A stretch of 64,000 bases of DNA, from positions 3,596,001 through 3,660,000 of the forward strand of contig NZ_JBBNAC010000001.1 of assembly GCF_037996825.1 (NCBI RefSeq). Reading direction: 5' to 3'. This DNA comes from Bdellovibrio sp. BCCA (lineage in GTDB: Bacteria > Bdellovibrionota > Bdellovibrionia > Bdellovibrionales > Bdellovibrionaceae). The translations under genes were made by a program, and so were the position numbers. The notes beneath the pieces were generated by a model that saw nothing but the letters and a program-made list of their open reading frames with translations, was not told the DNA's origin and made no database searches. Positions 51,072 through 59,766 of this stretch are shown here, one piece after another (the stretch's first letter is position 1; each line of letters opens with the position of its first letter).

Positions 51072-52790
51072 ATGCTACCAGAGATTAAAAAGCTAGTTGC
51101 AGAATTAAAACCTCACAAAAGCCGAATCAGCGTTGTCGCTGTCACTGGAATTGTAAATGCACTAGCTACAGCTCGTTTGGCATTCCTATCCAAAGTTCTT
51201 TTTGATGCTCTTTCAGCAAACAATCAACAAGAGTTGATGAAACAAGTTCCTATCGTTATTGGTCTTGGTTTTATTCAGGCTTTGGCGCGTTACTATCACA
51301 TCTACAACATGAACTTCGTTGCTGAAAGTGTCGTATCAACGATTCGTGAAAAGCTTCAATACAAGTTCATGCGTTTAAATCTTTCTTTCCACAACAACTA
51401 CGCGGCAGGTTCCGGTGGATTGATCAGTCGTATCTTGAACGATATTAAAATCATTCAAGACGGCCTTCGTGTTGTCGCTGATATTTTCCTTTATCCGCTT
51501 TTGTTAGTGGGTCTTATTGCCAACTTGATCATCATTGACTGGAAATTGACTCTGGCGGTTCTTGTGATTGCGCCATTGATCGGAGTTGTTCTTAAGTCGA
51601 TTGCTCGCAGTATGCGTAAGTATATTCCTCAAGAGCGTGAAGTCTTGGAGTACATGACTTCAACGATTAAAGAAAGTCTGGATGGCGTTCGTATTATTCA
51701 ATCCTTCAATCTTGAAAAGGATATGAATAAACGCCTGGTTGATGAAACAAACAAGTATCTCGACATTCGCAAAACAATTTACAAACGCCAGGAAGCTGCG
51801 GGTCCTGCAACAGAGTTCATCGCCACAGCGATTGTTCCTTTGATTCTTCTTTATAACAGCTATGAGATTGCAGCCGGACGCGGAACTGCGGGTAACTTTA
51901 TTGGATTCGTGGCTTCACTTTTGATGGTGAATGCGCCGATTAAGAAAATCCAAGAAGCTTATGTTCGCATCCAAGAAGTCGTAATCTCAATTCGTCGTAT
52001 TTTTGATATCATCGAAAATCCGTCGGAAGTTCGTGAAACTGCGAACCCTGTTCCTTTCCCAAAAAATTGGAAAAAGATCACTTATAGAAACGTCACATTC
52101 AGCTACGGCAAGGACACAATCCTTAAGAACGTGAATCTTGAAATCAACCGTGGTGAAGTCGTCGCCCTTGTGGGCGCCAGCGGCAGTGGTAAGTCAACGA
52201 TCGTGAATTTGTTAGAAAGATTCTTCGACGCGACTTCTGGTGAAATTTTATTTGATGACGTGAACATCTTAGACATGGATCTTAAAGATCTTCGTCGCAA
52301 TATTGCTCTTGTCACTCAAGACGTGTTCCTTTTCAGTGATACGATTGAAAAGAACATTTGGGCTGGCGACTACACACGGGATCGCGCCAAAGTTGTGGAT
52401 ATGGCAAAATTGGCCAATGCCCATGACTTTATTATGAAAATGCCAGCGAACTATCAAAGCCGCGTTGGCGACCGCGGAAGCCTACTTTCCGGTGGTGAAA
52501 AACAACGTGTGAGCATTGCGCGCGCGATGTTTAAAGATGCTCCCCTGCTGATCCTGGATGAAGCGACAAGTGCTCTCGATACAGCGAGCGAAATCGAAGT
52601 TCAAAAAGGGATCGATCATTTGATGGAAGGTCGTACAGCCCTCGTTGTAGCGCATAGACTTTCGACAATCCAAAAGGCCGACAAAATCGTTGTCCTTAAA
52701 AACGGAGAAATTGCTGAGATCGGCAACCACGAAAACTTGCTCAATCAGCAAGGTGAGTACTTCCGTTTCCACAGCCTTCAACATACCTAA
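51072..52790 (+). CDS. ABC exporter, MsbA-like fused permease and ATPase
   Basis: The 572-residue half-transporter has about six membrane helices (about 15-305) and an ATPase domain (about 335-570): Walker A GASGSGKST, Q-loop LVTQDVFLFSDT, signature LLSGGEKQRVSIARA, Walker B LLILDEATSALD and switch VVAHRLST. This matches lipid A or multidrug flippases such as MsbA, working as homodimers in the inner membrane. The substrate cannot be read. It begins 21 bases after uvrA with GGAAG before ATG, so it may be part of the PBP1A-uvrA run. Confidence 0.92.
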   Translation: MLPEIKKLVAELKPHKSRISVVAVTGIVNALATARLAFLSKVLFDALSANNQQELMKQVPIVIGLGFIQALARYYHIYNMNFVAESVVSTIREKLQYKFMRLNLSFHNNYAAGSGGLISRILNDIKIIQDGLRVVADIFLYPLLLVGLIANLIIIDWKLTLAVLVIAPLIGVVLKSIARSMRKYIPQEREVLEYMTSTIKESLDGVRIIQSFNLEKDMNKRLVDETNKYLDIRKTIYKRQEAAGPATEFIATAIVPLILLYNSYEIAAGRGTAGNFIGFVASLLMVNAPIKKIQEAYVRIQEVVISIRRIFDIIENPSEVRETANPVPFPKNWKKITYRNVTFSYGKDTILKNVNLEINRGEVVALVGASGSGKSTIVNLLERFFDATSGEILFDDVNILDMDLKDLRRNIALVTQDVFLFSDTIEKNIWAGDYTRDRAKVVDMAKLANAHDFIMKMPANYQSRVGDRGSLLSGGEKQRVSIARAMFKDAPLLILDEATSALDTASEIEVQKGIDHLMEGRTALVVAHRLSTIQKADKIVVLKNGEIAEIGNHENLLNQQGEYFRFHSLQHT

Positions 52791-52993
52791 GAACTGCAAA
52801 CAGTTTCGACGAAATGGCGTCGGAACTCTTCGACATCACATTAGAATACACGAACAATTTGTATTAGTCTGAGACATGCGTACACGTCTTAAGTCTAGGT
52901 TTGCACGCTTTTTAGACAGTCTTCTAAAGTTCGTCTACTTTCTTGACGATAAAAGAATCGACACTTTTTACGTTCACTGAAAGGAACTGATTT

Positions 52994-54550
52994 ATGATTA
53001 ATTGGGATGAGTTTGAACATATACATGTGATCAACAAGCTCAAACAAATTCTCAGCGCGTGGTGGAACATTGACGTTGTCTTCACGGACGAGCGTGGAAT
53101 GTTGAAAGGATATGATTCTGATAAAATCACATTCAACAACCCAGCTATCAACGCTCTTGTTAAAAAAGAAGCGGGACAAGCAAGCATTGCCGAGCTTGTA
53201 ACTAAATCACTTGATGATCTTCGCACTTCACAAAATCGTTTCAGCCTTCGCAAATGGGACATGGTGGGTTTTGACGTTGGTGTCTTCCCTATCATGATCG
53301 AAAATGACTGCGTAGGAACTGTTGTTGCTATGGGCTTCTTCCGTGAAGCGAACTTCACAGCTCGCATGAGCGAAATCCGTGAGCGCTTAGCCGCTTTCGG
53401 TATGTCCGGCGAAGTGATTGAAAAATGTTTGGGCAAATTGAAATTCTTGGACGATCAAGAACGCGCGCACTTCAATGAGCTTTGCGAACTTGTGGCTCAA
53501 GAGATCGTGACTCTTCACTTGGAAATCTCTTCTCGTGAAGACCGCATCAAAGAATTGAACAAAGAACTTGGCAATCGTTTCAAGTACGACAACATGATTG
53601 GTAAATCTAAACCAATGCAATCGTTGTACGCTCTTCTTGATAAAATCAAAGGTGCGGATTCAACAGTTCTTGTCCAAGGGGAAAACGGTACAGGTAAAGA
53701 GTTGATTGCAAAATCAATCCACTACAACTCCAACCGTAAAGACAAACCTTTCGTTATCCAAAACTGTTCTGCATTCAATGACAACCTTTTGGAATCAGAA
53801 CTTTTTGGTCACGTGAAAGGATCGTTCACAGGCGCCTTGAAAGACAAAAAAGGTCTTTTCGAGATGGCTGACAAAGGAACTTTCTTCCTCGATGAGATCG
53901 GGGATACGTCTCCACAAATGCAAGTCAAACTTCTTCGCGTATTGCAAGAAGGTACGTTCATGCCAGTCGGTGCGACAGAGTCTAGAAAAGTAGACGTGCG
54001 TATCGTAGCGGCGACAAACCGCAACCTCAAAGAGATGGTTGAGCAAGGTACGTTCCGTGAAGACTTGTACTACCGTTTGAACGTTATCAATATCCGTGTT
54101 CCGCCTCTTCGTGAGCGTAAAGAAGATATTCCATTCCTAGTGGATTTCTTCTTAAATAAAATCCACGATCAACAAGGTGGACCAAAACGCCAAATCACAA
54201 AACGTGCTTTGGAAAAGTTGTACGACTATCCATGGCCAGGTAACGTTCGTGAATTGCAAAATGAAATCGAAAGACTTTGTGTTCTTTCCGGCGACGAAAC
54301 AAAATTGATGGCAGAACTTCTTTCTCCAAAAGTTTTGGAAGCAGGCGAAAAGAACAAAGTTCAAGGTTCTCGTTTGCAAGGTAAGTTGAAAGACGCGTTG
54401 GAAGATCTTGAGCGCGAAATGATCCGCGAAGGTCTGCGCCGCACAGGTTGGAACAAATCCAAACTTGCCAAAGAGCTTGGTATCAGCCGCGCGGGTCTTA
54501 TCATGAAAGTTGAAAAATACGGTCTTGATAAGCGTAAGCTTGCTAGATAA
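52994..54550 (+). CDS. Sigma-54-dependent transcriptional activator
   Basis: The 518-residue NtrC-family protein has an N-terminal sensory domain of about 195 residues that is not a receiver; its shape (KWDMVGFDVGVFPIMIENDC, VGTVVAMGFF) recalls PocR/GAF-like ligand domains. The AAA+ core has Walker A GENGTGKE (229-236), the sigma-54 contact loop GSFTGA (276-281, Ser for the usual Ala) and Walker B GTFFLDEIGDT. The Fis-type helix-turn-helix ends the protein (NKSKLAKELGISRAGLIMKV). It opens sigma-54 promoters; the three such sites in this window are candidate targets. AAGGAA precedes ATG. Confidence 0.95.
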   Translation: MINWDEFEHIHVINKLKQILSAWWNIDVVFTDERGMLKGYDSDKITFNNPAINALVKKEAGQASIAELVTKSLDDLRTSQNRFSLRKWDMVGFDVGVFPIMIENDCVGTVVAMGFFREANFTARMSEIRERLAAFGMSGEVIEKCLGKLKFLDDQERAHFNELCELVAQEIVTLHLEISSREDRIKELNKELGNRFKYDNMIGKSKPMQSLYALLDKIKGADSTVLVQGENGTGKELIAKSIHYNSNRKDKPFVIQNCSAFNDNLLESELFGHVKGSFTGALKDKKGLFEMADKGTFFLDEIGDTSPQMQVKLLRVLQEGTFMPVGATESRKVDVRIVAATNRNLKEMVEQGTFREDLYYRLNVINIRVPPLRERKEDIPFLVDFFLNKIHDQQGGPKRQITKRALEKLYDYPWPGNVRELQNEIERLCVLSGDETKLMAELLSPKVLEAGEKNKVQGSRLQGKLKDALEDLEREMIREGLRRTGWNKSKLAKELGISRAGLIMKVEKYGLDKRKLAR

Positions 54551-54575
54551 CAGCCAAATATAAAAACAAAACCAG

Positions 54576-54606
54576 AAAGCACGAGTCGAAAGATTCGTGC
54601 TTTTTT
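54576..54606 (+). terminator. Rho-independent terminator of the sigma-54 activator gene
   Basis: AAAGCACGA pairs with TCGTGCTTT, nine bases, around a 10-base loop with inner TC/GA pairs, then TTT. Confidence 0.85.
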
Positions 54607-54688
54607 ATTGTCCTCGGTGACCACGATTTTAGTGATGGTCAAAAAAATTCTTCTCTCCTACAATAAGAATCTTCAAGGAGTTCGTTCT

Positions 54689-55627
54689 ATGAAGGTTCAA
54701 ATTCAACGCAGTATCAATATTGAAAAGCCACAACAGACCGTCTTCAATATCATTGCCGATCTTAAGCAATGGAATACTTGGTCCCCGTGGATGCAAAGTG
54801 AACCTACCGCCAAAACTCAATCTTCGGGAATTTCAGGGCAAGTAGGACAAACACAATCTTGGGAAGGCGAGGTCATCGGCTCAGGTCGCATGACGATTGT
54901 TGATCTTCAGAAAAATCAGTTGATGAAAATGAATTTGGAATTCTTCACGCCGTGGAAAAGTTTTGCTGAAGCGATCTTTGACGTAAAAGAAGTTTCGCCT
55001 CAACAATGCAAAGTCACTTGGACGATGAATTCAAATCTTCCGTGGTTCATGTTCGCTTTTAAAAACATGATGGCAGCCTACATCGGCAATGATTTTGAGC
55101 GCGGCCTAAAAATGTTGAAAGAATATGCTGAAACCGGTTCTGTGGTTTCTCGCTCTATCTATCAAGGAGAAAAAGAACTCCCTGGCTTTCAAGTTATCGG
55201 CAGAAAAACGACCAGTAAGATTTCGGATTTAGGAACGACGATTCGTGCTGATTTCGAGGACTTGAATAAGCGCCTTCAAAGTGGCGAGCTTACTCCTCCT
55301 GATGGCATCGTGACTTTAAGTCACAAGCACGACATTCCTCACGGCACTTCGACTTTTACGGCGGGATATCTTTATAAATCGAATCAGCATCCAAAGATTC
55401 CTAAAGACTTTGAAGTCACACAAGTTCCAAATCACAAAGCACTTGTCGTTGATTACTATGGTCCTTATCGCAACATCGGAAATCCATGGTCCATGATCGT
55501 GAGTTATCAGCGCGGTAAGAAAAAGAAAGTCGCAAAGAGCATCCCTATGTATGAACTTTATAAAACGATGCCTGATGGGCGGCCTGAAAAAGATATTCAC
55601 ACGCAAATCACTTTACCTATTAAATAG
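54689..55627 (+). CDS. SRPBCC domain fused to GyrI-like effector-binding domain
   Basis: The 312-residue protein starts at ATG 54689, after AAGGAG. Residues about 1-150 form a START/SRPBCC ligand-binding fold (INIEKPQQTVFNIIADLKQW, NTWSPWM). Residues about 165-312 are a GyrI-like (AraC effector-binding) domain: ELPGFQVIGRKTT, HKALVVDYYGPYRNIG, SIPMYELYKTMPDG and the end ITLPIK. Such fusions bind small hydrophobic molecules; no DNA-binding part is present. The long upstream extension of the open frame lies in the terminator and is rejected. Confidence 0.88.
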   Translation: MKVQIQRSINIEKPQQTVFNIIADLKQWNTWSPWMQSEPTAKTQSSGISGQVGQTQSWEGEVIGSGRMTIVDLQKNQLMKMNLEFFTPWKSFAEAIFDVKEVSPQQCKVTWTMNSNLPWFMFAFKNMMAAYIGNDFERGLKMLKEYAETGSVVSRSIYQGEKELPGFQVIGRKTTSKISDLGTTIRADFEDLNKRLQSGELTPPDGIVTLSHKHDIPHGTSTFTAGYLYKSNQHPKIPKDFEVTQVPNHKALVVDYYGPYRNIGNPWSMIVSYQRGKKKKVAKSIPMYELYKTMPDGRPEKDIHTQITLPIK

Positions 55628-55652
55628 TGGGTGCCCTTTTGGGCTCCCCACC
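55627..55652 (+). terminator. GC-rich hairpin after the SRPBCC gene
   Basis: GTGGG-t-GCCC and GGGC-tc-CCCAC pair around TTTT, starting at the stop codon. No U-run follows, so it may be a weak terminator or an RNA-stabilising stem. Confidence 0.5.
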
Positions 55653-55777
55653 CTAAAGAAATTACCGATGTGATCGAAATTTAGCGGTTTTTTACGGGGT
55701 CCAGAAGAGATCATTTTTTAAACACGCAACACGCTTAACCTCCCTAAATCACATGACAATCCCTAGGGCGACAAATC

Positions 55778-55794
55778 TTGGCACTACTCTTGTA
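55778..55794 (+). promoter_or_regulatory. Sigma-54-type -24/-12 promoter
   Basis: TTGGCAC-N5-TTGTA has a perfect -24 element and T for C in the -12 GC, with GG-N10-GT spacing. RNA would start near 55806, just ahead of GGGGA and ATG 55829. A CCCTAGGG palindrome lies 9 bases upstream of it, at 55761. Confidence 0.6.
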
Positions 55795-55828
55795 TTAAGA
55801 GTCTGTGTGTTAAGGGGATACGTGGTTT

Positions 55829-56701
55829 ATGCAGAACTCAACATTGGATAGCTCATTCGTAAATCGACTGAAGCAAATTCTCGCCAGCCGCTATGGGAAG
55901 GGTTTACAGATTCGTCAATTGATGGATCTGGCAGAGCTTGGAACTTCAGAAGATGCTTTCACGCGGGGGCGTGATCTTCACATTCCGATCCGCGTGAACG
56001 GATCTATTTTGGGAACTGCTGTTGTGCCTTCTGCTGATGATCTCAATGCAGAAAAACGCCAAGGGGTGACTCAACTTGTGCGCATGGTTTTAGAGCCAGC
56101 GATGTACAAATGGTATTTGGATCAAAAAGAAGCCAACCTGGTCGAACTCAACCGTGCTCAATTGAACTTAGATAATGTTCGTTTGTTCGGTGAAGAGCCT
56201 CTTCCATCTATTGATGATATTTTGAACGACAATCTTGAGGTCCTCAACGAAAGTCCAGAGACCGAATTGATTTCTCATCTAATTCATCTTGAAGGACGCT
56301 CTGAAAACACCAACAAAAAAGTGGCTTTGCAACTTCACGAGTTGACCGGTCGTTGGGCTTTCGTCCCGTTTAACGATATTAAAGGCCAATTGCACTCAGC
56401 CCAAGACATCGCAAAAATGGGCGCAATGACCATCTTCGTAGAGAATGTTGAAAATCTAAATCCTGCGGAGCAAGAGCTTCTAATGGATTACATTGCAGAA
56501 GAACGCTCTACAGACGAACCTCTTTTGATTACAAGCTCTTTGAAGAATCTTGATGAACTAGGTAAGTCGACTTTGAATTCAAATTTAGTCGACGAACTTT
56601 CTGTGAATTGTTTTGAGGTCGATCGTGCTCCTTTAACGACGCAAGGTCTTAAAGAAGTATTGGAGTTGTTCTTTATGAAAGACTCACCCATCGACGCTTA
56701 A
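55829..56701 (+). CDS. Degenerate AAA+/sigma-54-activator-like protein without DNA-binding domain
   Basis: The 290-residue soluble protein is hard to place. About 1-110 look GAF-like (LHIPIRVNGSILGTAVVPSA). About 145-285 resemble the core of NtrC-type AAA+ domains without the active residues: IHLEGRSENTNKKVALQLHE stands where Walker A would be, but no GxxGxGK is present. AKMGAMTIFVENVENLNPAE stands where G-T-L-F-L-D-E occurs, with V-E-N in place of D-E. There is no GAFTGA loop and no helix-turn-helix. It may be an inactive partner or anti-activator. It has its own sigma-54-type promoter. Confidence 0.68.
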   Translation: MQNSTLDSSFVNRLKQILASRYGKGLQIRQLMDLAELGTSEDAFTRGRDLHIPIRVNGSILGTAVVPSADDLNAEKRQGVTQLVRMVLEPAMYKWYLDQKEANLVELNRAQLNLDNVRLFGEEPLPSIDDILNDNLEVLNESPETELISHLIHLEGRSENTNKKVALQLHELTGRWAFVPFNDIKGQLHSAQDIAKMGAMTIFVENVENLNPAEQELLMDYIAEERSTDEPLLITSSLKNLDELGKSTLNSNLVDELSVNCFEVDRAPLTTQGLKEVLELFFMKDSPIDA

Positions 56702-56748
56702 ATGTTTAATCCTTGAAAATAACATGAGTGTCTGTGAGAATTTTTCTT

Positions 56749-57768
56749 ATGGTCACTCATGATGAATTTTTAAATCCATTTCTTACTCGCTCATTAAACT
56801 CCAACGCTTACAAAGTTTTTTCTTTGGCCGGAGACGCTTCCAACCGTCGCTACTATCGCGTCGTTTTGGATCATCAATCTTGGGTTTTGATGCGCTGGGA
56901 ACCATTCCAACCTGAAAATTATCCGTTTCTAAGCGTTCTGAATCACTTTGCTAAGAACGGTGTTCATGTGCCGCAAGTGATTGCGATGTCTCCAGAAGAG
57001 GGCTTGGTTTTACTTGAGGATCTTGGCGACCTCACTTTAGAAAGAAAATTCTGGGAAAGCCAAAATCAAGAAGCGGCCACTGAGTTCTATCAAATGGCCG
57101 TTGATGAAATCGTTAAAATTCATCATCCGGCGACTTTGGATCAATCTGACTGCACTGCTTTTAAGATTAAATTTGATACTGAAAAATTCATGTGGGAAAT
57201 GAACTACGGAAAAGACAATTTGCTTTCCGGAATTTTGAAGTTTCAATTTAGCGATGCTTTAAACAAAGAAATGGCCAATATCTTTTTGGATATTTGCTCT
57301 CGCTTGGACAAAGAACCGAAACGCATTGCTCACCGTGATTATCACTCTCGCAATTTGATGATCAAACTGGATCAGATGAGCGTGATTGATTTCCAGGATG
57401 CGCGTTTGGGACCGATTCAGTACGATCTTGTCAGTCTTATGCGCGACTCTTATGTCGACATGAACGATGCAATGGCAAAAAACCTGATCAATTACTATTT
57501 GGAAAAATCTAAGCAGTATTTGCCTAAAGATTTCTCTCGCGAACACTTTGACCGTGTTTATGAACTGCAGTCTATCCAACGCTGTTTTAAAGCTTGCGGA
57601 AGTTTTGCCAGCTTTTATCATCTCCGTGAAGACCGTCGTTATTTAAAATATCTTTCAGGAACTCTTCGTCGAGTGATGAAGGCAATCAACGAATTCCCAG
57701 AGTATAAAACTTTTGCGGATGTCTTGATTGATTCAGGTGCTCTTGAAAGAAAGTACGAATCTTTATGA
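56749..57768 (+). CDS. AmgK-like sugar kinase (aminoglycoside phosphotransferase fold)
   Basis: The 339-residue protein has the APH kinase fold: an early loop LAGDASNRRYYRV, LLEDLGDLTLE, catalytic HRDYHSRNLM with Asp197, and VIDFQDARLGPIQYDLVSLM with the metal-binding Asp. This matches AmgK, which phosphorylates MurNAc or GlcNAc at C1 in cell-wall recycling. The next gene, a nucleotidyltransferase with ATGA overlap, stands where MurU would be. ATG 56749 is chosen; an in-frame GTG at 56728 would add seven residues, and neither start has a strong ribosome site. Substrate inferred from context. Confidence 0.8.
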   Translation: MVTHDEFLNPFLTRSLNSNAYKVFSLAGDASNRRYYRVVLDHQSWVLMRWEPFQPENYPFLSVLNHFAKNGVHVPQVIAMSPEEGLVLLEDLGDLTLERKFWESQNQEAATEFYQMAVDEIVKIHHPATLDQSDCTAFKIKFDTEKFMWEMNYGKDNLLSGILKFQFSDALNKEMANIFLDICSRLDKEPKRIAHRDYHSRNLMIKLDQMSVIDFQDARLGPIQYDLVSLMRDSYVDMNDAMAKNLINYYLEKSKQYLPKDFSREHFDRVYELQSIQRCFKACGSFASFYHLREDRRYLKYLSGTLRRVMKAINEFPEYKTFADVLIDSGALERKYESL

Positions 57769-58760
57769 ATGTAATGCTTCTGGCGGCAGGCGAAGGCACA
57801 CGTCTTCGCCCTTACACTGAGATTCTTCCTAAGCCGGCCATTCCTTTTTTAACAGTGCCCCTTGCAGCTCATTCGTTAAGTGTCTTACGTGGTAACACGA
57901 TTAATAAACTTGTCGTTAACACTTATCACCTTCCCAAAAAAATCCACGAACTTTTCCACACACTTCCTCACAAAGCACAAAGTCTGCATTTCTCTGATGA
58001 AGTGGGACAAATTTTAGGAAGTGGTGGTGGACTGGGAAATGCTCGCAAACATTTTATCGGTGGCGGCGATTTCGTCATGATGAATGCGGATGAAGTGATT
58101 CTTCCTAAAGATCCTCAAGTTTTAAAAAAGGCTTTTGAACACCACAAGCGAACGGGGGCCTTGGCGACAATCTTAGTTATGGATGATCCTCGCGTGGGAA
58201 CACAGTTTGGCGGAGTTTGGGCTGATCCGCAGAATAAAGTTCTTGGTTTTGGAAAATCCTCGATTCCCGGTGCACAAAAGGGTTGGCACTTTGTGGGTGT
58301 GCAAATTCTTTCTGAAAAAGTTTTTGATTATATTCCGCTCAGTGGTGAGTCAAATATTTTATATGACGCTTTAGTAGCTGGAATTAAAAACGGAGATCTC
58401 GTTCAGGCTTTTCCTTTTGAATGCAGTTGGTTTGAAACAGGAAATCCAAGGGACTTTCTTGAGGCTTCTGAGAAATGCTCTCAGTATCTTGTAAACCCTC
58501 AAGCCTCTTTTCAGAAAGAAGCCTTGCAAGCAACGCTCAAAGACTTTGCTCCTGAATCCGTTGAAGCAAGAAAGCAGGCTTCTGCGCACCTTGTGATTTC
58601 TAAAAGTTCACAGATTGATAATTCTGCACAAGTAGAAGGTTTGCTTGTATGTGGAAAGGGAAGTGTTATCGGCGCAAATGCACGTTTAAAGAACGTGATT
58701 GTCGGCGCCGGTGTTGCGATTCCCGCAAACACCGAAGCCTCAGATAAAATGTTTTTGTAG
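57765..58760 (+). CDS. Sugar-phosphate nucleotidyltransferase, MurU-like
   Basis: The 331-residue protein has the pyrophosphorylase start VMLLAAGEGTRLRPYTEILP with PKPAIPF, and FVMMNADEVI as the metal-binding Asp site. The C-terminal 60 residues are hexapeptide-like turns (SAQVEGLLVCGKGSVIGANA) of a left-handed helix, absent from the roughly 220-residue MurU of Pseudomonas. It could therefore be a GDP-mannose or UDP-sugar pyrophosphorylase-type enzyme; with the AmgK-like kinase a MurNAc-1-phosphate uridylyltransferase role is favoured but not proven. The gene overlaps the kinase by ATGA and ends near a convergent terminator. Confidence 0.78.
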   Translation: MNVMLLAAGEGTRLRPYTEILPKPAIPFLTVPLAAHSLSVLRGNTINKLVVNTYHLPKKIHELFHTLPHKAQSLHFSDEVGQILGSGGGLGNARKHFIGGGDFVMMNADEVILPKDPQVLKKAFEHHKRTGALATILVMDDPRVGTQFGGVWADPQNKVLGFGKSSIPGAQKGWHFVGVQILSEKVFDYIPLSGESNILYDALVAGIKNGDLVQAFPFECSWFETGNPRDFLEASEKCSQYLVNPQASFQKEALQATLKDFAPESVEARKQASAHLVISKSSQIDNSAQVEGLLVCGKGSVIGANARLKNVIVGAGVAIPANTEASDKMFL

Positions 58761-58766
58761 AAGAGA

Positions 58767-58792
58767 GGAAAAAGGTACCTGGTACCTTTTCC
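58767..58792. terminator. Convergent terminator containing twin GGTACC palindromes
   Basis: GGAAAAAGGTACC-T-GGTACCTTTTCC forms a stem of A/T and GGTA/TACC pairs around CCTGG. Flanking T and A stretches fit use by both converging genes. Confidence 0.75.
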
Positions 58793-59755
58793 TTATTTTT
58801 GTAGAGCTAGCTCTGCATCAGTGTAGAAAGACTCTTGGCTTTCTTTCACTTTATATCGACGAGTCATCATTAAGAAGATACTGTCAGCAGCGACACCGAT
58901 AGGCTCACCATTGTAGTTCTTCTGCATACCCGCAAGACTTGAAGGATCACGATCAATACCAATTGGAGCAACCGCAGGGCCACCCGCTGCCACTCCTGCT
59001 CCTGATTCATCAGAAGAACCGACGCCAGCTCCAGCGCCGCCGCCACCGCCGCCTTCTTCGTAACCACTAGCTGCCGTAAGCGCGCCCAATTTCATTTTTT
59101 CTGCTTTTGCTGCAGCTCTTTTTTGAATCTCTTCATAAGTAGCTACCGCACCTGCAATAGCGCCACTTGAAAATCCTGCCGCTGCCATAGCTCCTTCAGA
59201 AGCGAAGTCTGATGGTTTATAGGATTTTCCGTCGGGAGTTGTGATCTTCCCTAACTTCGCATCAAGAATTCCGGCGTCTTGAAGTTTTTTGATATTCGAA
59301 CCCATGGCTTTTACACTCGGGTCTTTATTAATAGGATTGTTCGGATCGTTGATGCCTGATCCGTAGTCGTAAGGACTGTCACCGTAACCATTCGATTGAT
59401 AACCTGTTAAACCTGCAGCTCCGGCTGTTTTTCCGTGCTGACCACTTTGCAGCATCGAAAGAATTCCTAAACCCGCAAGCATTGCTGCCGTCCCGTATTG
59501 CTGAGCTGCTGCAGCTGCCGCAGACATTGCAAACATCATCGCACCTGCCATCGCTTGTTGGCCGGCGGCTCCTTTATTTGCGCTCGCAGTTTGATCGGCA
59601 CCTTGTTTTACGGAAGCACCATTTTGTGAAGAACCACTTGTTTCAACACCTTTAGATGAATTCCCCGTTGTCGTTGTCGTGCCTGCAGCGAATAACACTG
59701 AAGGCTGTAAGGCCATTAGCAAAGCGACAGTGTATTTGATAATCGACTTCGTCAT
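58793..59755 (-). CDS. Secreted Ala/Gly-rich protein
   Basis: The 320-residue protein has a signal peptide (about 1-24, ending LFAAG). The mature N-terminal part is Thr/Ser/Gly-rich. A hydrophobic Ala stretch (AMAGAMMFAMSAAAAAAQQY) and another (GTAAMLAGLGILSMLQSG) follow. The C-terminal half has a Gly-run (YEEGGGGGGAGAGVGSSDES). Low complexity makes homology hard to judge. It starts 11 bases after the stop of the gene at 59767, with AAGGGGCG before ATG, so the three genes from 63640 down form one unit. Probably an envelope or surface component. Confidence 0.75.
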   Translation of the reverse strand: MTKSIIKYTVALLMALQPSVLFAAGTTTTTGNSSKGVETSGSSQNGASVKQGADQTASANKGAAGQQAMAGAMMFAMSAAAAAAQQYGTAAMLAGLGILSMLQSGQHGKTAGAAGLTGYQSNGYGDSPYDYGSGINDPNNPINKDPSVKAMGSNIKKLQDAGILDAKLGKITTPDGKSYKPSDFASEGAMAAAGFSSGAIAGAVATYEEIQKRAAAKAEKMKLGALTAASGYEEGGGGGGAGAGVGSSDESGAGVAAGGPAVAPIGIDRDPSSLAGMQKNYNGEPIGVAADSIFLMMTRRYKVKESQESFYTDAELALQK

Positions 59756-59766
59756 AACTTCGCCCC

